A model generated the notes under the pieces. The model had not been told where the DNA came from, made no database searches, and saw only the letters and a list, made by a program, of their open reading frames with translations. A program made the translations under genes and the position numbers. DNA of 64,000 bases from Kitasatospora sp. Root107 (GTDB lineage: Bacteria; Actinomycetota; Actinomycetes; Streptomycetales; Streptomycetaceae), in the NCBI RefSeq assembly GCF_001424875.1, contig NZ_LMCT01000072.1:409488-473487 (forward strand), in the 5' to 3' direction. Shown here piece by piece: positions 42,786-51,328 of this stretch (position 1 is its first letter; every line of letters starts with the position of its first letter).

Positions 42786-43501
42786 AGGTGGCTGTCGGGG
42801 AACTGCGAGGCGCCCAGGGTGCGGCCGACCAGGATGACGGCGGTGCGGAGTACGCCCGCCTCCTTGACCTGGCCCGCGATGTCGCCGAGGGTGCCGCGCA
42901 GCACCAGCTCGTCCGGGCGGCTGGCCATCGCGACCACGGCGGCCGGGCAGTCCGCGCCGTAGTGCGGGAGGAGCTCCTCGACCACGCTCTCCACGTAGCG
43001 GGTCGCCAGGTGCAGCACCAGCAGGGCGCCGCTGCGCCCCAGGGTGGCCAGGTCCTCGCCCTCGGGCATCGGGGTGGCCTGGCGGGAGACCCGGGTGAGG
43101 ATGACGGTCTGACCCACCGTCGGGACGGTCAGTTCGCGCTTGAGCGCGGCCGCGGCAGCGGCGAAGGCGGGGACGCCGGGGATCACCTCGTACGGGACGC
43201 CCGCCGCGTCGAGGCGTCGCATCTGCTCGGCGACCGCGCTGAACACGGAGGGGTCGCCGGAGTGCAGCCGGGCCACGTCCTGGCCGGCCTGGTGGGCGCG
43301 GACCAGTTCGGCGACGATCTGATCGAGGTTCAGGTCGGCGGTGTCGACCAGCCGGGCGTCGGGCGGGCACTCGGCGAGCAGCTCGCGCGGTACCAGGCTG
43401 CCCGCGTACAGGCAGACCGGGCTGGCGGCGATCCGGCGCTGGCCGCGCAGGGTGATCAGGTCGGCGGCGCCGGGGCCCGCGCCGATGAAGTAGACGGTCA
43501 T
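42728..43501 (-). CDS. cobM: Precorrin-4 C11-methyltransferase
   Basis: 257 aa. A single tetrapyrrole methylase domain: VYFIGAGPGAADLITLRGQRRI, DVARLHSGDPSVFSAVAEQM, VIPGVPAFAAAAAALKRELTVP and VAMASRPDELVLRGTLGDIA. Full-length through FPDSHLYSADRDRDHV. The last residues (about CESTLTRP) and the stop are read from the right end of the inserted tnpB element, so the natural C-terminus was replaced. The core is intact and activity is likely. The start overlaps the cobL stop (ATGA). Confidence 0.94.
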   Translation of the reverse strand: MTVYFIGAGPGAADLITLRGQRRIAASPVCLYAGSLVPRELLAECPPDARLVDTADLNLDQIVAELVRAHQAGQDVARLHSGDPSVFSAVAEQMRRLDAAGVPYEVIPGVPAFAAAAAALKRELTVPTVGQTVILTRVSRQATPMPEGEDLATLGRSGALLVLHLATRYVESVVEELLPHYGADCPAAVVAMASRPDELVLRGTLGDIAGQVKEAGVLRTAVILVGRTLGASQFPDSHLYSADRDRDHVCESTLTRP

Positions 43502-44787
43502 TCCGTGTTGGTCCTTTCCTTGACCACCGACCACTGGGTGACCGGCATCGCCTGGCGCCAGCCGGTGAAGCCGCCGACCGGGACGGCGTGCGACACCGCC
43601 AGCCGGAGCAGTTCGCCGCCGTGCCGTCGGTACCACTCGGTGAGCAGCGCCTCGGACTCCAGCGTCACGGTGTTGGCGACCAGCCGTCCGCCCGGCGGGA
43701 GCGCTGCCCAGCAGGCGTCCAGCAGGCCGGGGGCGGTGAGGCCGCCGCCGACGAAGATCGCGTCCGGGGTCGGCAGGCCGTCCAGCGCGGAGGGCGCGGG
43801 GCCGGTGACCACCTGGAGCCGGGGCACGCCGAGGGCGGCGGCGTTGCGGGTGATCCGCTCGGCCCGTACCGGGGAGCGTTCGACGCTGACGGCCTGACAG
43901 TCGCGGTGTGCGCGTAGCCACTCGATCGCGATCGAGCCGGAGCCGCCGCCGATGTCCCAGAGCAGTTCGCCGGGTGCCGGGGCGAGGGTGGCCAGGGTGG
44001 CGGCCCGGACGTGACGCTTGGTCAGCTGGCCGTCCGACTCGTAGGCGTCGTCGGGCAGGCCGGGCACGACGGAGCTGCGGGGTCCGTCCTCGGCGCAGTC
44101 CAGGGCGATCACGTTGAGCGGGTCGCCGGGTGGGTGCGGCCAGTCGGCGGCGGTGCCTGTCAGCTGGTGCTCAGCAGGGCCGCCGAGCTGTTCGAGTACG
44201 CGGAGCCGGGACGCGCCCCAGCCCTGACGGGCCAGCAGACCGGCGACGGCGGCGGGGGTGGCGGCGTCCGCACTGAGCACCAGGACGCGACGGCCGGGGT
44301 TCAGCGCCAGGTTCAGCGTCTCCAGCGGCCGGCCGACCAGGCTGACCACCTCGGTGGACTCCAGCGGCCAGCCCAGCCGGGCGCAGGCGTACGAGAGGGA
44401 GGAGGGATGCGGCAGGACGTTCAGCCGTTCGGCGCCTGCCACCTCGGCGAGGGCCCGGCCGATCCCGAAGAACATCGGGTCGCCGCTGGCCAGCACCGCC
44501 AGGCCCTGCCCGGCATGCTCGGCCAGCAACCCGGGGACGGCGGGCCGCAGCGGCGTGGGCCAGGCGATCCGGACCGCCGTCACCTCGGCAGGCAGCAACT
44601 CGAGTTGGCGCGGCCCACCGAGCACCACCCGGGCCGCCCGCAACGCCGCCCTGGCCTGTTCCCCGAGCCCGGCCCAGCCGTCGGCCCCGATCCCCGCCAC
44701 CACAATCGGCGGCCCGGGCGGCAGAACGGGCAGGACGCTGCTCAACACGGACTCCTCATCAGGGAACACGCAGGTCGGAAGGGGCAC
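43498..44787 (-). CDS. cobL: CobL: precorrin-6Y C5,15-methyltransferase (decarboxylating), CbiE-CbiT fusion
   Basis: 429 aa. The N-terminal CbiE-like methylase (about 25-215) begins IVVAGIGADGWAGLGEQARAAL. The C-terminal CbiT-like domain (about 235-425) has LWDIGGGSGSIAIEWLR (SAM-binding) and AIFVGGGLTAPGLLDACWAAL. It methylates C-5 and C-15 and decarboxylates the acetate at C-12. Start is uncertain: GTG 44787 as given, or GTG 44748, which directly follows GAGGAG. It is translated ahead of cobM. Confidence 0.93.
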   Translation of the reverse strand: MPLPTCVFPDEESVLSSVLPVLPPGPPIVVAGIGADGWAGLGEQARAALRAARVVLGGPRQLELLPAEVTAVRIAWPTPLRPAVPGLLAEHAGQGLAVLASGDPMFFGIGRALAEVAGAERLNVLPHPSSLSYACARLGWPLESTEVVSLVGRPLETLNLALNPGRRVLVLSADAATPAAVAGLLARQGWGASRLRVLEQLGGPAEHQLTGTAADWPHPPGDPLNVIALDCAEDGPRSSVVPGLPDDAYESDGQLTKRHVRAATLATLAPAPGELLWDIGGGSGSIAIEWLRAHRDCQAVSVERSPVRAERITRNAAALGVPRLQVVTGPAPSALDGLPTPDAIFVGGGLTAPGLLDACWAALPPGGRLVANTVTLESEALLTEWYRRHGGELLRLAVSHAVPVGGFTGWRQAMPVTQWSVVKERTNTE

Positions 44788-44916
44788 CCGGCAGCCTACC
44801 CGGGCCCCACCGAGGCACCCGCAGCGCCTGTCGGTGCCTCGCTCGGGGGCGGCGGATGTGTTCGTGCTCTTCGCGGGTGAGGATCTGGTTCTGGGTGGGG
44901 AGTCCGATGCCCGGTG

Positions 44917-45258
44917 TCACCAGTTCCGGCCGGAGATCAGCTCCTCCGCGTCCGCGTCCGTGAATCCGTAGGCGTTGGCCACGAACCAGAAGTCCCCGCC
45001 GATCTCCTCCCGGGCCACCGTCTCGATCTCGCTGTCCGCCGCCTCGAACTCGGCCTCCAGCGCGTTGAACTCCTCGGTCGCGGCTCCGGTGAGCAGGTAC
45101 AGCGCGGGCAGGTCAGCCGGCCGCTCCGCTTCGATCCGCTCGCACAGCCGCAGCAGGATCGCCTTGCCCAGGTCGAGCACGTGGTCCGGGTAGTAGTCGT
45201 CCCGGTAGAGCCCGCGTAGGAACGGGTGCGCAGCCACCTGCTGGTTGGTGATCGTCAT
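44917..45258 (-). CDS. DUF5713 family protein
   Basis: 113 aa. MTITNQQVAAHPFLRGLYRD then DYYPDHVLDLGKAILLRLCERIEAE and a C-terminal GGDFWFVANAYGFTDADAEELISGRNW. It matches my recollection of the small acidic cytoplasmic DUF5713 family; function unknown. The ATG at 45258 is preceded by AGGA; the open frame upstream is shadow sequence. Confidence 0.72.
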   Translation of the reverse strand: MTITNQQVAAHPFLRGLYRDDYYPDHVLDLGKAILLRLCERIEAERPADLPALYLLTGAATEEFNALEAEFEAADSEIETVAREEIGGDFWFVANAYGFTDADAEELISGRNW

Positions 45259-45360
45259 GGCGGCATCCTGTACCGCCGCACTGACACCGCCCGGAAATTC
45301 AGTGGCCGACGAGCGGAGCGGGTGGACAGAATGCCGGCATGAACAGTCGACGAAAGGCCC

Positions 45361-45786
45361 ATGGCGCGTAAGCCGCCCGCCCGCGTCCGCGCGGGCCTCG
45401 CCCGGGAGCCTCGCGCGGGCGACTACCATCCGCGCCGGGTGGTGCCCGGCCTCTCGGGAACCGCGCAACGGGCGGTCGCCGCGTTCGAGTTGGCGCGCGA
45501 CCGGCCCGGCGGTATCGCGGCCGCACTGGAGGAGTGGGAACGCTTCGTCCGAAGATCCCCCCAGCACGAGCCTTTCGAGCACAGCGAACAGGCCTTCCAC
45601 ATGATCTGCGAGGACGACGACCTCGGGATGAGCCGGGCTCTGCTCGAACAGGCACTCCGTGCGTTGCCCTCGCGGTCCGCCCGCGAACTCCGTTCCGTGG
45701 TGGGTGAAGTGGACCGGATCTACCTCGCCCGGGTCCGCCCGGATCCTCGGTGCAACGGGCGCGAGGACTGGTGGCGCTTCCTGTGA
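45361..45786 (+). CDS. Hypothetical protein
   Basis: 141 aa, cytoplasmic. An Arg-rich N-terminus is followed by a helical body (AAALEEWERFVRRSPQHEPFEHSEQAFHMICEDDDLGMSRALLEQAL). It ends REDWWRFL. GAAAGG lies before the ATG and a strong terminator follows the stop, which supports a real gene. No domain is recognised. Confidence 0.65.
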   Translation: MARKPPARVRAGLAREPRAGDYHPRRVVPGLSGTAQRAVAAFELARDRPGGIAAALEEWERFVRRSPQHEPFEHSEQAFHMICEDDDLGMSRALLEQALRALPSRSARELRSVVGEVDRIYLARVRPDPRCNGREDWWRFL

Positions 45787-45805
45787 CGGACCGGGAGGTA
45801 CGTGC

Positions 45806-45839
45806 CAGGGCCCCGCCGGGTTGCTCCGGCGGGGCCCTG
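45806..45839. terminator. Bidirectional terminator
   Basis: CAGGGCCCCGCCGG-GTTGCT-CCGGCGGGGCCCTG, a perfect 14-bp stem between convergent stops at 45786 and 45856. Confidence 0.88.
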
Positions 45840-45855
45840 GGTGCGCGCTGGTGGG

Positions 45856-46617
45856 TCAGCTGAGGTTGGGGAAGAGGTCGAGGAAGGGTTGGGCGGTGAC
45901 CGAGATGCCCCGGCCGTAGGGGTTGTCGAAGTCCCAGATCAGGAAGAGCAGGAAGGCGATCAGGGCGGAGAAGGCGGCGGCCAGCAGCAACTCGCGGGTG
46001 GAGCGGCGGATCTGGAGGGCGAAGAGCATGCCGACGGTGACCGCACCGCCGGTCAGCAGGCCGAACCAGACCACGCCCGGCATGGTCGGGCCGACGCTCT
46101 GGCCACGGGAGTTGCGGGCCTCGTCGGCGGTGGCGATGCGCTCGAGCATCGGCTGGTAGGCCTGGTTCTCCAGCTCGTTCTCCGGGGCCCTCTCGGTCAC
46201 CGTGCGGCGCAGCTGGTCGAGCAACTCGGTGCCCTTGGGGGAGAGTTCCTCGTTCGTCGACATGTAGGACCACTCGGTGTCGACCACGTACGAGACGTAG
46301 GCGTCGACCTGGCTGCGGACCTTGTCGCGGGCGTCGGGCGGGAGCACCTCGGCCCGGGCGCTCACCTCGTGCAGGGCCTGGGCCTCGCGGAGGGTGTCGG
46401 CCTGCGCCGCCCCCATGCCCTCCCAGACGCCGGCGATGGCGAGACCCAGGACGATCGCGTAGACCACGCCGATCATCATGGTCATGTACTCGATGACGTC
46501 CGGCGTCTCCGACGGGTCGTCGTCCTCACCGACCCGACGTTGTCGTAGTACGACGACCGCCAGCACCACGGCGCAGACCGCGACCATGGCGATGAGGAGT
46601 GCCACCCACTCAGACAT
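45856..46617 (-). CDS. DUF4239 (bestrophin-like) membrane protein
   Basis: 253 aa. Two TM helices near the N-terminus (LLIAMVAVCAVVLAVVVL; MTMMIGVVYAIVLGLAIAGVW), a soluble helical middle with acidic/basic heptads (about 70-180), then two C-terminal helices (VVWFGLLTGGAVTVGMLFAL; LLLAAAFSALIAFLLFLIWDF). FDNPYGRGISVTAQPF is the typical DUF4239 ending. A channel-like role is proposed for the superfamily; none is shown. Followed on the same strand by nothing close except the terminator. Confidence 0.82.
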   Translation of the reverse strand: MSEWVALLIAMVAVCAVVLAVVVLRQRRVGEDDDPSETPDVIEYMTMMIGVVYAIVLGLAIAGVWEGMGAAQADTLREAQALHEVSARAEVLPPDARDKVRSQVDAYVSYVVDTEWSYMSTNEELSPKGTELLDQLRRTVTERAPENELENQAYQPMLERIATADEARNSRGQSVGPTMPGVVWFGLLTGGAVTVGMLFALQIRRSTRELLLAAAFSALIAFLLFLIWDFDNPYGRGISVTAQPFLDLFPNLS

Positions 46618-46685
46618 GAGAGAGCTCCAATTCGGTTTTCCGGTGAAGGGGAGGTTCGTTCAGGGGGCTTGCCGGGAGCGGGAGT

Positions 46686-47429
46686 TCAGGACCGGCCACG
46701 GCCGCCGCCGGACGAGCGGCCGCGTGGCCGAAGGGCGCCGGCCGCGAGCACGGCCGGGACGGTCACCAGCAGCACGGTCCTGGTCGTCGGCATGCTGGTC
46801 CGCTTGGGCGGCTCGACGGCCGCCACCCGGGCCGGGCGGCGGAACGTTACGGCAGGTGCGGGTACGGGACGTGGTGGCGTCACGGTGGGGGTGGGCGTCG
46901 GAGTCGGGGTGGCCACCGGGGGTGGGATCACCGCTCGGGTCGGCGTCGGCGACGGGGTCGGACGCGGCGTCACCTTCGGCTTGGGGGCGGCGGGCGATGG
47001 CGGCGGCGGTGTGGGAGACGGGGTCGGCGAGGGCTTGGGGGTCGCCGACGGGGACGGCTTGGGCGTGGGCTTCGGCGTAGGCGAAGGGGTAGGCGTGGGC
47101 TTCGGCGTAGGCGAAGGGGTAGGCGTGGGCTTCGGCGGGCACGGGTGGTGGTGCGGCGGCCACGGCAAGGGCCAGTGGTCGTGACCGTTCCCCTTGCCAC
47201 CGCCGTTGCCGTTGCCGAGTGCGAACTCGGCCGTGACCTCGACCGAGACCGGTGCGAGGCCCAACTCGACCCGTACGCACCACCCGTAGGCGTTGCCGGG
47301 AGGGTGCCCGTGGTCCTGCGGGGCGCTGGGAGCGGCCCCGGCCAGAGCGGAGCAGAGCGCGGTCGCGCCCGCGACCGTGACGGCTCGCCAGAGCCATCGG
47401 CGCGCTGTCGAAGGGGAGTTGTCGCTCAC
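46686..47429 (-). CDS. Secreted Pro/Thr-rich wall-spanning protein
   Basis: 247 aa. Signal peptide (RRWLWRAVTVAGATALCSALAGAAPSA), a ~45-residue globular stretch (YGWCVRVELGLAPVSVEVTAEFALGNGNGGGKGNG), then about 110 residues of PTP/KPTPTPSPTP repeats. A C-terminal hydrophobic helix TVLLVTVPAVLAAGA and Arg-rich tail follow. There is no LPxTG motif, so anchoring would be by the helix, with the Pro-rich part crossing the peptidoglycan. GTG start without a clear ribosome site. It precedes the DUF4239 gene by 68 bases on the same strand and could be co-transcribed. Confidence 0.68.
   Translation of the reverse strand: MSDNSPSTARRWLWRAVTVAGATALCSALAGAAPSAPQDHGHPPGNAYGWCVRVELGLAPVSVEVTAEFALGNGNGGGKGNGHDHWPLPWPPHHHPCPPKPTPTPSPTPKPTPTPSPTPKPTPKPSPSATPKPSPTPSPTPPPPSPAAPKPKVTPRPTPSPTPTRAVIPPPVATPTPTPTPTVTPPRPVPAPAVTFRRPARVAAVEPPKRTSMPTTRTVLLVTVPAVLAAGALRPRGRSSGGGRGRS
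47064..47136 (-). repeat. 30-base tandem repeat encoding KPTPTPSPTP
   Basis: Two exact copies of a 30-base unit (47064-47093 and 47094-47123) and a partial third lie in the Pro-rich coding region. Identity at silent sites suggests slippage-driven length variation. Confidence 0.85.
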
Positions 47430-47550
47430 GTGGATGATCACCGAGCGACCGGGTGGATAGGTTCTCCAGTTGGGCACTGAATACCTCGAAAGGGCTAACC
47501 GATCGTCAGCCAGTGTGATGACTTCACGAATTGGACGGTGTACCGAAGAA

Positions 47551-47578
47551 GGGGTCCGGGTGCGAGCACCCGGACCCC
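47551..47578. terminator. Terminator after the geosmin synthase gene
   Basis: GGGGTCCGGGTGC-GA-GCACCCGGACCCC, a 13-bp perfect inverted repeat just downstream of the synthase stop (47588, minus strand). Confidence 0.8.
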
Positions 47579-47587
47579 GGATCACGA

Positions 47588-49831
47588 TCAGCTGCCGCCG
47601 ATCAGCTCCAGCACTCTCGCGGCCGACGTACCAAGACCGGTCGGTCCGCCGAGCGGCTGCCGGACCGGGGTGGTGGTCGGGGCGAAGTGCCGCAGCAGCG
47701 CGGCCTCGTTGTAACGGTCGCACTCGGAGTGCCAGACCAGGATTCCGTACAGCCAGTGCCGGAGCTCCTGGACGTAACCCTCCAGCTCCCGCCTGGCCTC
47801 CGCTTCGAGGTTGAACTCGTCGAGGAGTGCCGGGAGTTCGATCTCTGTCAGGTGCTCGAACTGCTTCATCCGGCTGGTCATCAGGTCGCTCACGATGTCC
47901 AGCGCCTGGTGCCGGTCGCAGTCGAGGAAGTTCTGCACCACCAGTACCGCGTTGTGCAGCTCACCCTCGAACTGGATCTCCTTCTGGTAGGAGAAGACGT
48001 CGTTCATCATCGCGGCGTAGTCGGCGGCCGCGGCCTCCAGCTCGACGATCGGGGTGGAGGCGAACACCTCGGGCGGGATGCTGTTGCCCCGGGCCAGCCG
48101 GGCCAGTGCCATGGTGAGGTCCGAGCCGAAGGTCTGCCGGCGCATCTCGATGTAGTCCACCGGGTCCGGGATGTGGTTCTGGATCTGGTTCGCCAGCTCC
48201 CAGAGCCAGCTCTCCAGCATCCGCTCGACCGCGCCCCGGAAGGCCCGGCGGGACTCGACCGGCATCGGGCCCGCCGTCCGCTGCCACAGGTCGGCCAGCG
48301 AGATCTCGATCGGGTGCAGCGGGGTGATCGCCGGGGCACCCTCGACCGGCATCAGGCCGAGCATCCGCTGGTGCAGGTGCTTGGCGCCGGTCATGTCGCC
48401 GGTGCGGCCGTAGACCAGCGGGTAGAGGTCGTCGCCCCAGGTGCCCCAGGTCAGCCAGGCCGTGGTCAGGTCCAGCTGTTCGAGGGTGGCGTCCGGGTGG
48501 ATACCGGCCGAGCAGAGTGCGAAGTCGTACGCGCGCAGCTTCTCCTCCGTCCACAGCCCGGATCCGGGCACGCCGGGGACCAGGTCCAGCAGGCCCATCC
48601 GGTGCGCCCAGCCGACCACGTTCTCCCTGGCCCGGTCCAGGTGCGGGCTCAGGGCGTTCTTGAACGGCATGTAGAAGTCCGGCAGTTCGCTCGGGCCGAC
48701 CTGCTCGAACGGTGTCCGGGTGAAGCTGCGCAGCCGGGCCGGCATGGTCCGGGCGACCGAGCCGAACAGCCGGACGGCCGAGGTGCCGAGCCCGGAAGGC
48801 CCGCTCAGGAAGCCGGGCAGCGCGGACCCGGCGTTGGCGGCCTCGTTCATGTACCGGCTGGAGCGCAGGTGCCACTCGTGGCCGCCGGACTGCCAGTCCT
48901 GCAGCCCCTTGACGTAGGCGAAGACGTCGGCGGCGGCCTTGGCGTCCAGCCCGTTCTCGATCAGGAGCATCGGGACTTCGGTCAGCGCGGTGTGCTCGAA
49001 CTGCTGGAGCCGGGAGGTCAGGAGATCGTTGACCCGCTCGGCGGCCTCCTGGGTGGAGCAGTTCAGGAACCTCTCCAGCACCAGGATGCCGTTGGAGAGT
49101 TCACCCTCGCCCTCGACCTCGCGCTGGTAGGAGAACAGGTCGTTGCGCAGGTGCACCCCGTCCGAGAAGCTGTCCCGCAGCACCTCCATCGGGCGACTGG
49201 CGGCGATCACGGCCGGCACCTCGGCGCCCGCCGCATGCTCCACCAGACCGGCCGACCACGGCGCGCCGCCGACCTTGCGGCGCATCGCGATGTACTCGAT
49301 CGGGTTGGAGACCCGGCCCTCGTTGATGTTGGCGAGCTCCCACATGGACTCGTCCAGCAGCGCCTTGGTGGCCACGGCGAAACGTTCCCGCCAGTCCATC
49401 GACATGGCCGGCACGGACCGGGCCCAGAGGTCGGCCAGACCGGCCTCGACCGCGTTGGTCGGCTCCGGATAGCCCCGGCTGTCGTCCAGCGGCATGTAGG
49501 CGGGCAGCCGGTCCAGATAGGCCTTGCCGCCGACCAGGTCGCCGCTGCGCTTGAAGATGTCCAGGAAGTGGTCGTCGAAGAAGAACACCCAGACGTACCA
49601 GTCGGTGATCAGTGCCAACTCGGCGGCGTCACAGTCCGGGTGGGTGTACGAGCAGAGCAGCGCGTAGTCGTGCCGGTCGAAGTCGTCCTCGTCCCAGATC
49701 CCGGAGCCCTCGATCATCACCATCTCGCGGGCCCAGGCCTTGGAGTGCTCGCGGGCGCTCTCCAGATGGGGGTTCAGCCGGGCCGGGTACGGCATGTAGA
49801 AGTCCGGCAGTTGGAAGGGTTGCGGCGCCAT
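47588..49831 (-). CDS. geoA: Geosmin synthase (bifunctional germacradienol/geosmin synthase)
   Basis: 747 aa, two class I terpene-synthase domains. The N-terminal half has FFFDDHFLDIFKR (Asp-rich motif) and LRNDLFSYQREVE (NSE triad). The C-terminal half has WGTWGDDLYPLVYG and MNDVFSYQKEIQ. This matches the known enzyme in which the N-domain makes germacradienol from farnesyl diphosphate and the C-domain makes geosmin. The start MAPQPFQLPDFYMPYP aligns with characterised homologues. Motifs GLGTSAVR (about residue 347) and GLGTSAAR (about 731) end the two halves. It is 84 bases downstream of an encapsulin gene on the same strand, so it is a likely cargo. Confidence 0.94.
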   Translation of the reverse strand: MAPQPFQLPDFYMPYPARLNPHLESAREHSKAWAREMVMIEGSGIWDEDDFDRHDYALLCSYTHPDCDAAELALITDWYVWVFFFDDHFLDIFKRSGDLVGGKAYLDRLPAYMPLDDSRGYPEPTNAVEAGLADLWARSVPAMSMDWRERFAVATKALLDESMWELANINEGRVSNPIEYIAMRRKVGGAPWSAGLVEHAAGAEVPAVIAASRPMEVLRDSFSDGVHLRNDLFSYQREVEGEGELSNGILVLERFLNCSTQEAAERVNDLLTSRLQQFEHTALTEVPMLLIENGLDAKAAADVFAYVKGLQDWQSGGHEWHLRSSRYMNEAANAGSALPGFLSGPSGLGTSAVRLFGSVARTMPARLRSFTRTPFEQVGPSELPDFYMPFKNALSPHLDRARENVVGWAHRMGLLDLVPGVPGSGLWTEEKLRAYDFALCSAGIHPDATLEQLDLTTAWLTWGTWGDDLYPLVYGRTGDMTGAKHLHQRMLGLMPVEGAPAITPLHPIEISLADLWQRTAGPMPVESRRAFRGAVERMLESWLWELANQIQNHIPDPVDYIEMRRQTFGSDLTMALARLARGNSIPPEVFASTPIVELEAAAADYAAMMNDVFSYQKEIQFEGELHNAVLVVQNFLDCDRHQALDIVSDLMTSRMKQFEHLTEIELPALLDEFNLEAEARRELEGYVQELRHWLYGILVWHSECDRYNEAALLRHFAPTTTPVRQPLGGPTGLGTSAARVLELIGGS

Positions 49832-49915
49832 CGGTGTGCCAAGCCTTTCGTGGGTCATGGCACCGGGCGGCCCGGCCACGCGGCCGGACCGCCCGATACC
49901 TGCTCAACCGATGGA

Positions 49916-51328
49916 CTAGTCGCGTCCGTTGGCGATCTGGACGTTCTCCAGCACACCCAGCGCGTCCGGCACCAGGACGGCGGCGGAGTAGTAGGCGGTG
50001 ACCAGGTAGGAGATGATCGCCTTCTCGTCGATGCCCATGAAGCGGACCGACAGGCTCGGCTGGTACTCGTCCGGGATACCGGTCTGGTGCAGGCCGATCA
50101 CACCCTGGTTGTCCTCGCCGGTCCGCATCGCGATGATCGAGCTGGTCCGGTCCTTGCTGACCGGGATCTTGTTGCAGGGCAGGATCGGCACGCCGCGCCA
50201 GGACGGCACCTTGGAGCCGTGCAGGTCCACGTGGTCCGGGTACAGGCCACGGGAGTTGAACTCCCGACCGATGGCGGCGATGGTGCGCGGGTGGGCCAGC
50301 AGGAAGTCGGTGTCCCGGCGGCGGCTGAGCAGCTCGTCCAGGTCGTCCGGGGTGGGCGGGCCCGAGTGGGTCTGCAGGCGCTGCTTGAAGTCGGTGTTGT
50401 TCAGCAGGCCGAACTCGGGGTTGTTGATGAGCTCGTGTTCCTGGCGCTCGCGCAGCGCCTCGACGGTCAGCCGGAGCTGGTGCTCGGTCTGGTTCATCGG
50501 CTGGTTGTACAGGTCGGCGACCCGGGTGTGCACCCGGAGCACGGTCTGCGCGACGCTCAGCTCGTACTCGCGCGGCGCGGCGTCGTAGTCGACGAAGGTC
50601 CCGGGCAGCTGGACCTCGCCCCAGTGGCCGGCCGAGAGGGCGATCTCCGCCTCGCCCAGCTCGTTCTGCCGCTGCTGGGGGAGGGTCAGGAACTCCTGCA
50701 CGTGCGCCTGGAGGGCGGGCGAGGCGTCCAGGATGGTCTGGAAGTCGGCGCGGGAGAGCGAGAGGACGGTGCCGTTGGTGACGGCCTTGACGGTGTAGTC
50801 CCACAGCGCGGTGTCGTCGGTCAGGCTCTGCTCGCCGAACCGGTCGCCGTCGGCCAGCACACCGAGCTGGGTGGGCGCGTCGTACGCGTCCAGACCGGCC
50901 CGGCTGACCTTGCCGTGGGCCAGCAGGTGCAGCTGGTCGATCGGCTCGCCGAGCTCGGCCAGCACCTCACCGGCTCGGAACTCGCGCTGGACGCACCGGC
51001 CGGCCAGCGCAAGCAGCACGTCCGGGTCGTCGAAGCCGCGCAGCAGCGCCAGCTCACCCAGCTCGGCCGGGATGACCCGGACCTCGGAGCCGGTCTTCAC
51101 GAAGTCGATCCGGCCGTCGCCGACCGTGTACGTCAGGCGGCGGTTGACCCGGTAGGCCCCACCGGCGGTCTGCACCCAGGGAAGTACCTTGAGCAGCCAG
51201 CGGGAGGTGATCTCCTGCATCTGCGGGGCGGACTTGGTCGTGGTGGCGAGATTGCGCGCAGCGGCTGTGCCGAGGCTCAGCTGCTTCTCCTGGGCCTGGG
51301 TGCTCTCCAGGCTTGCGTCGACGGACAT
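49916..51328 (-). CDS. Family 2B encapsulin shell protein with cNMP-binding-like domain
   Basis: 470 aa. The N-arm LSLGTAAARNLATTTKSAPQ (17-36) and WLLKVLPWVQTAGGAYRVNRRL are typical of family 2 encapsulins (HK97-fold). A cyclic-nucleotide-binding-like insertion (about 85-205, LLRGFDDPDVLLALAGRCV to FGEQSLTDDTALWD) defines subfamily 2B. The HK97 core continues to PDALGVLENVQIANGRD. The canonical PBC Arg is not obvious, so nucleotide binding is uncertain. The ATG at 51328 is preceded by AAGGAG; an upstream in-frame ATG has none. Known 2B shells enclose terpene cyclases and related enzymes; here the neighbour is geosmin synthase. Confidence 0.9.
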   Translation of the reverse strand: MSVDASLESTQAQEKQLSLGTAAARNLATTTKSAPQMQEITSRWLLKVLPWVQTAGGAYRVNRRLTYTVGDGRIDFVKTGSEVRVIPAELGELALLRGFDDPDVLLALAGRCVQREFRAGEVLAELGEPIDQLHLLAHGKVSRAGLDAYDAPTQLGVLADGDRFGEQSLTDDTALWDYTVKAVTNGTVLSLSRADFQTILDASPALQAHVQEFLTLPQQRQNELGEAEIALSAGHWGEVQLPGTFVDYDAAPREYELSVAQTVLRVHTRVADLYNQPMNQTEHQLRLTVEALRERQEHELINNPEFGLLNNTDFKQRLQTHSGPPTPDDLDELLSRRRDTDFLLAHPRTIAAIGREFNSRGLYPDHVDLHGSKVPSWRGVPILPCNKIPVSKDRTSSIIAMRTGEDNQGVIGLHQTGIPDEYQPSLSVRFMGIDEKAIISYLVTAYYSAAVLVPDALGVLENVQIANGRD

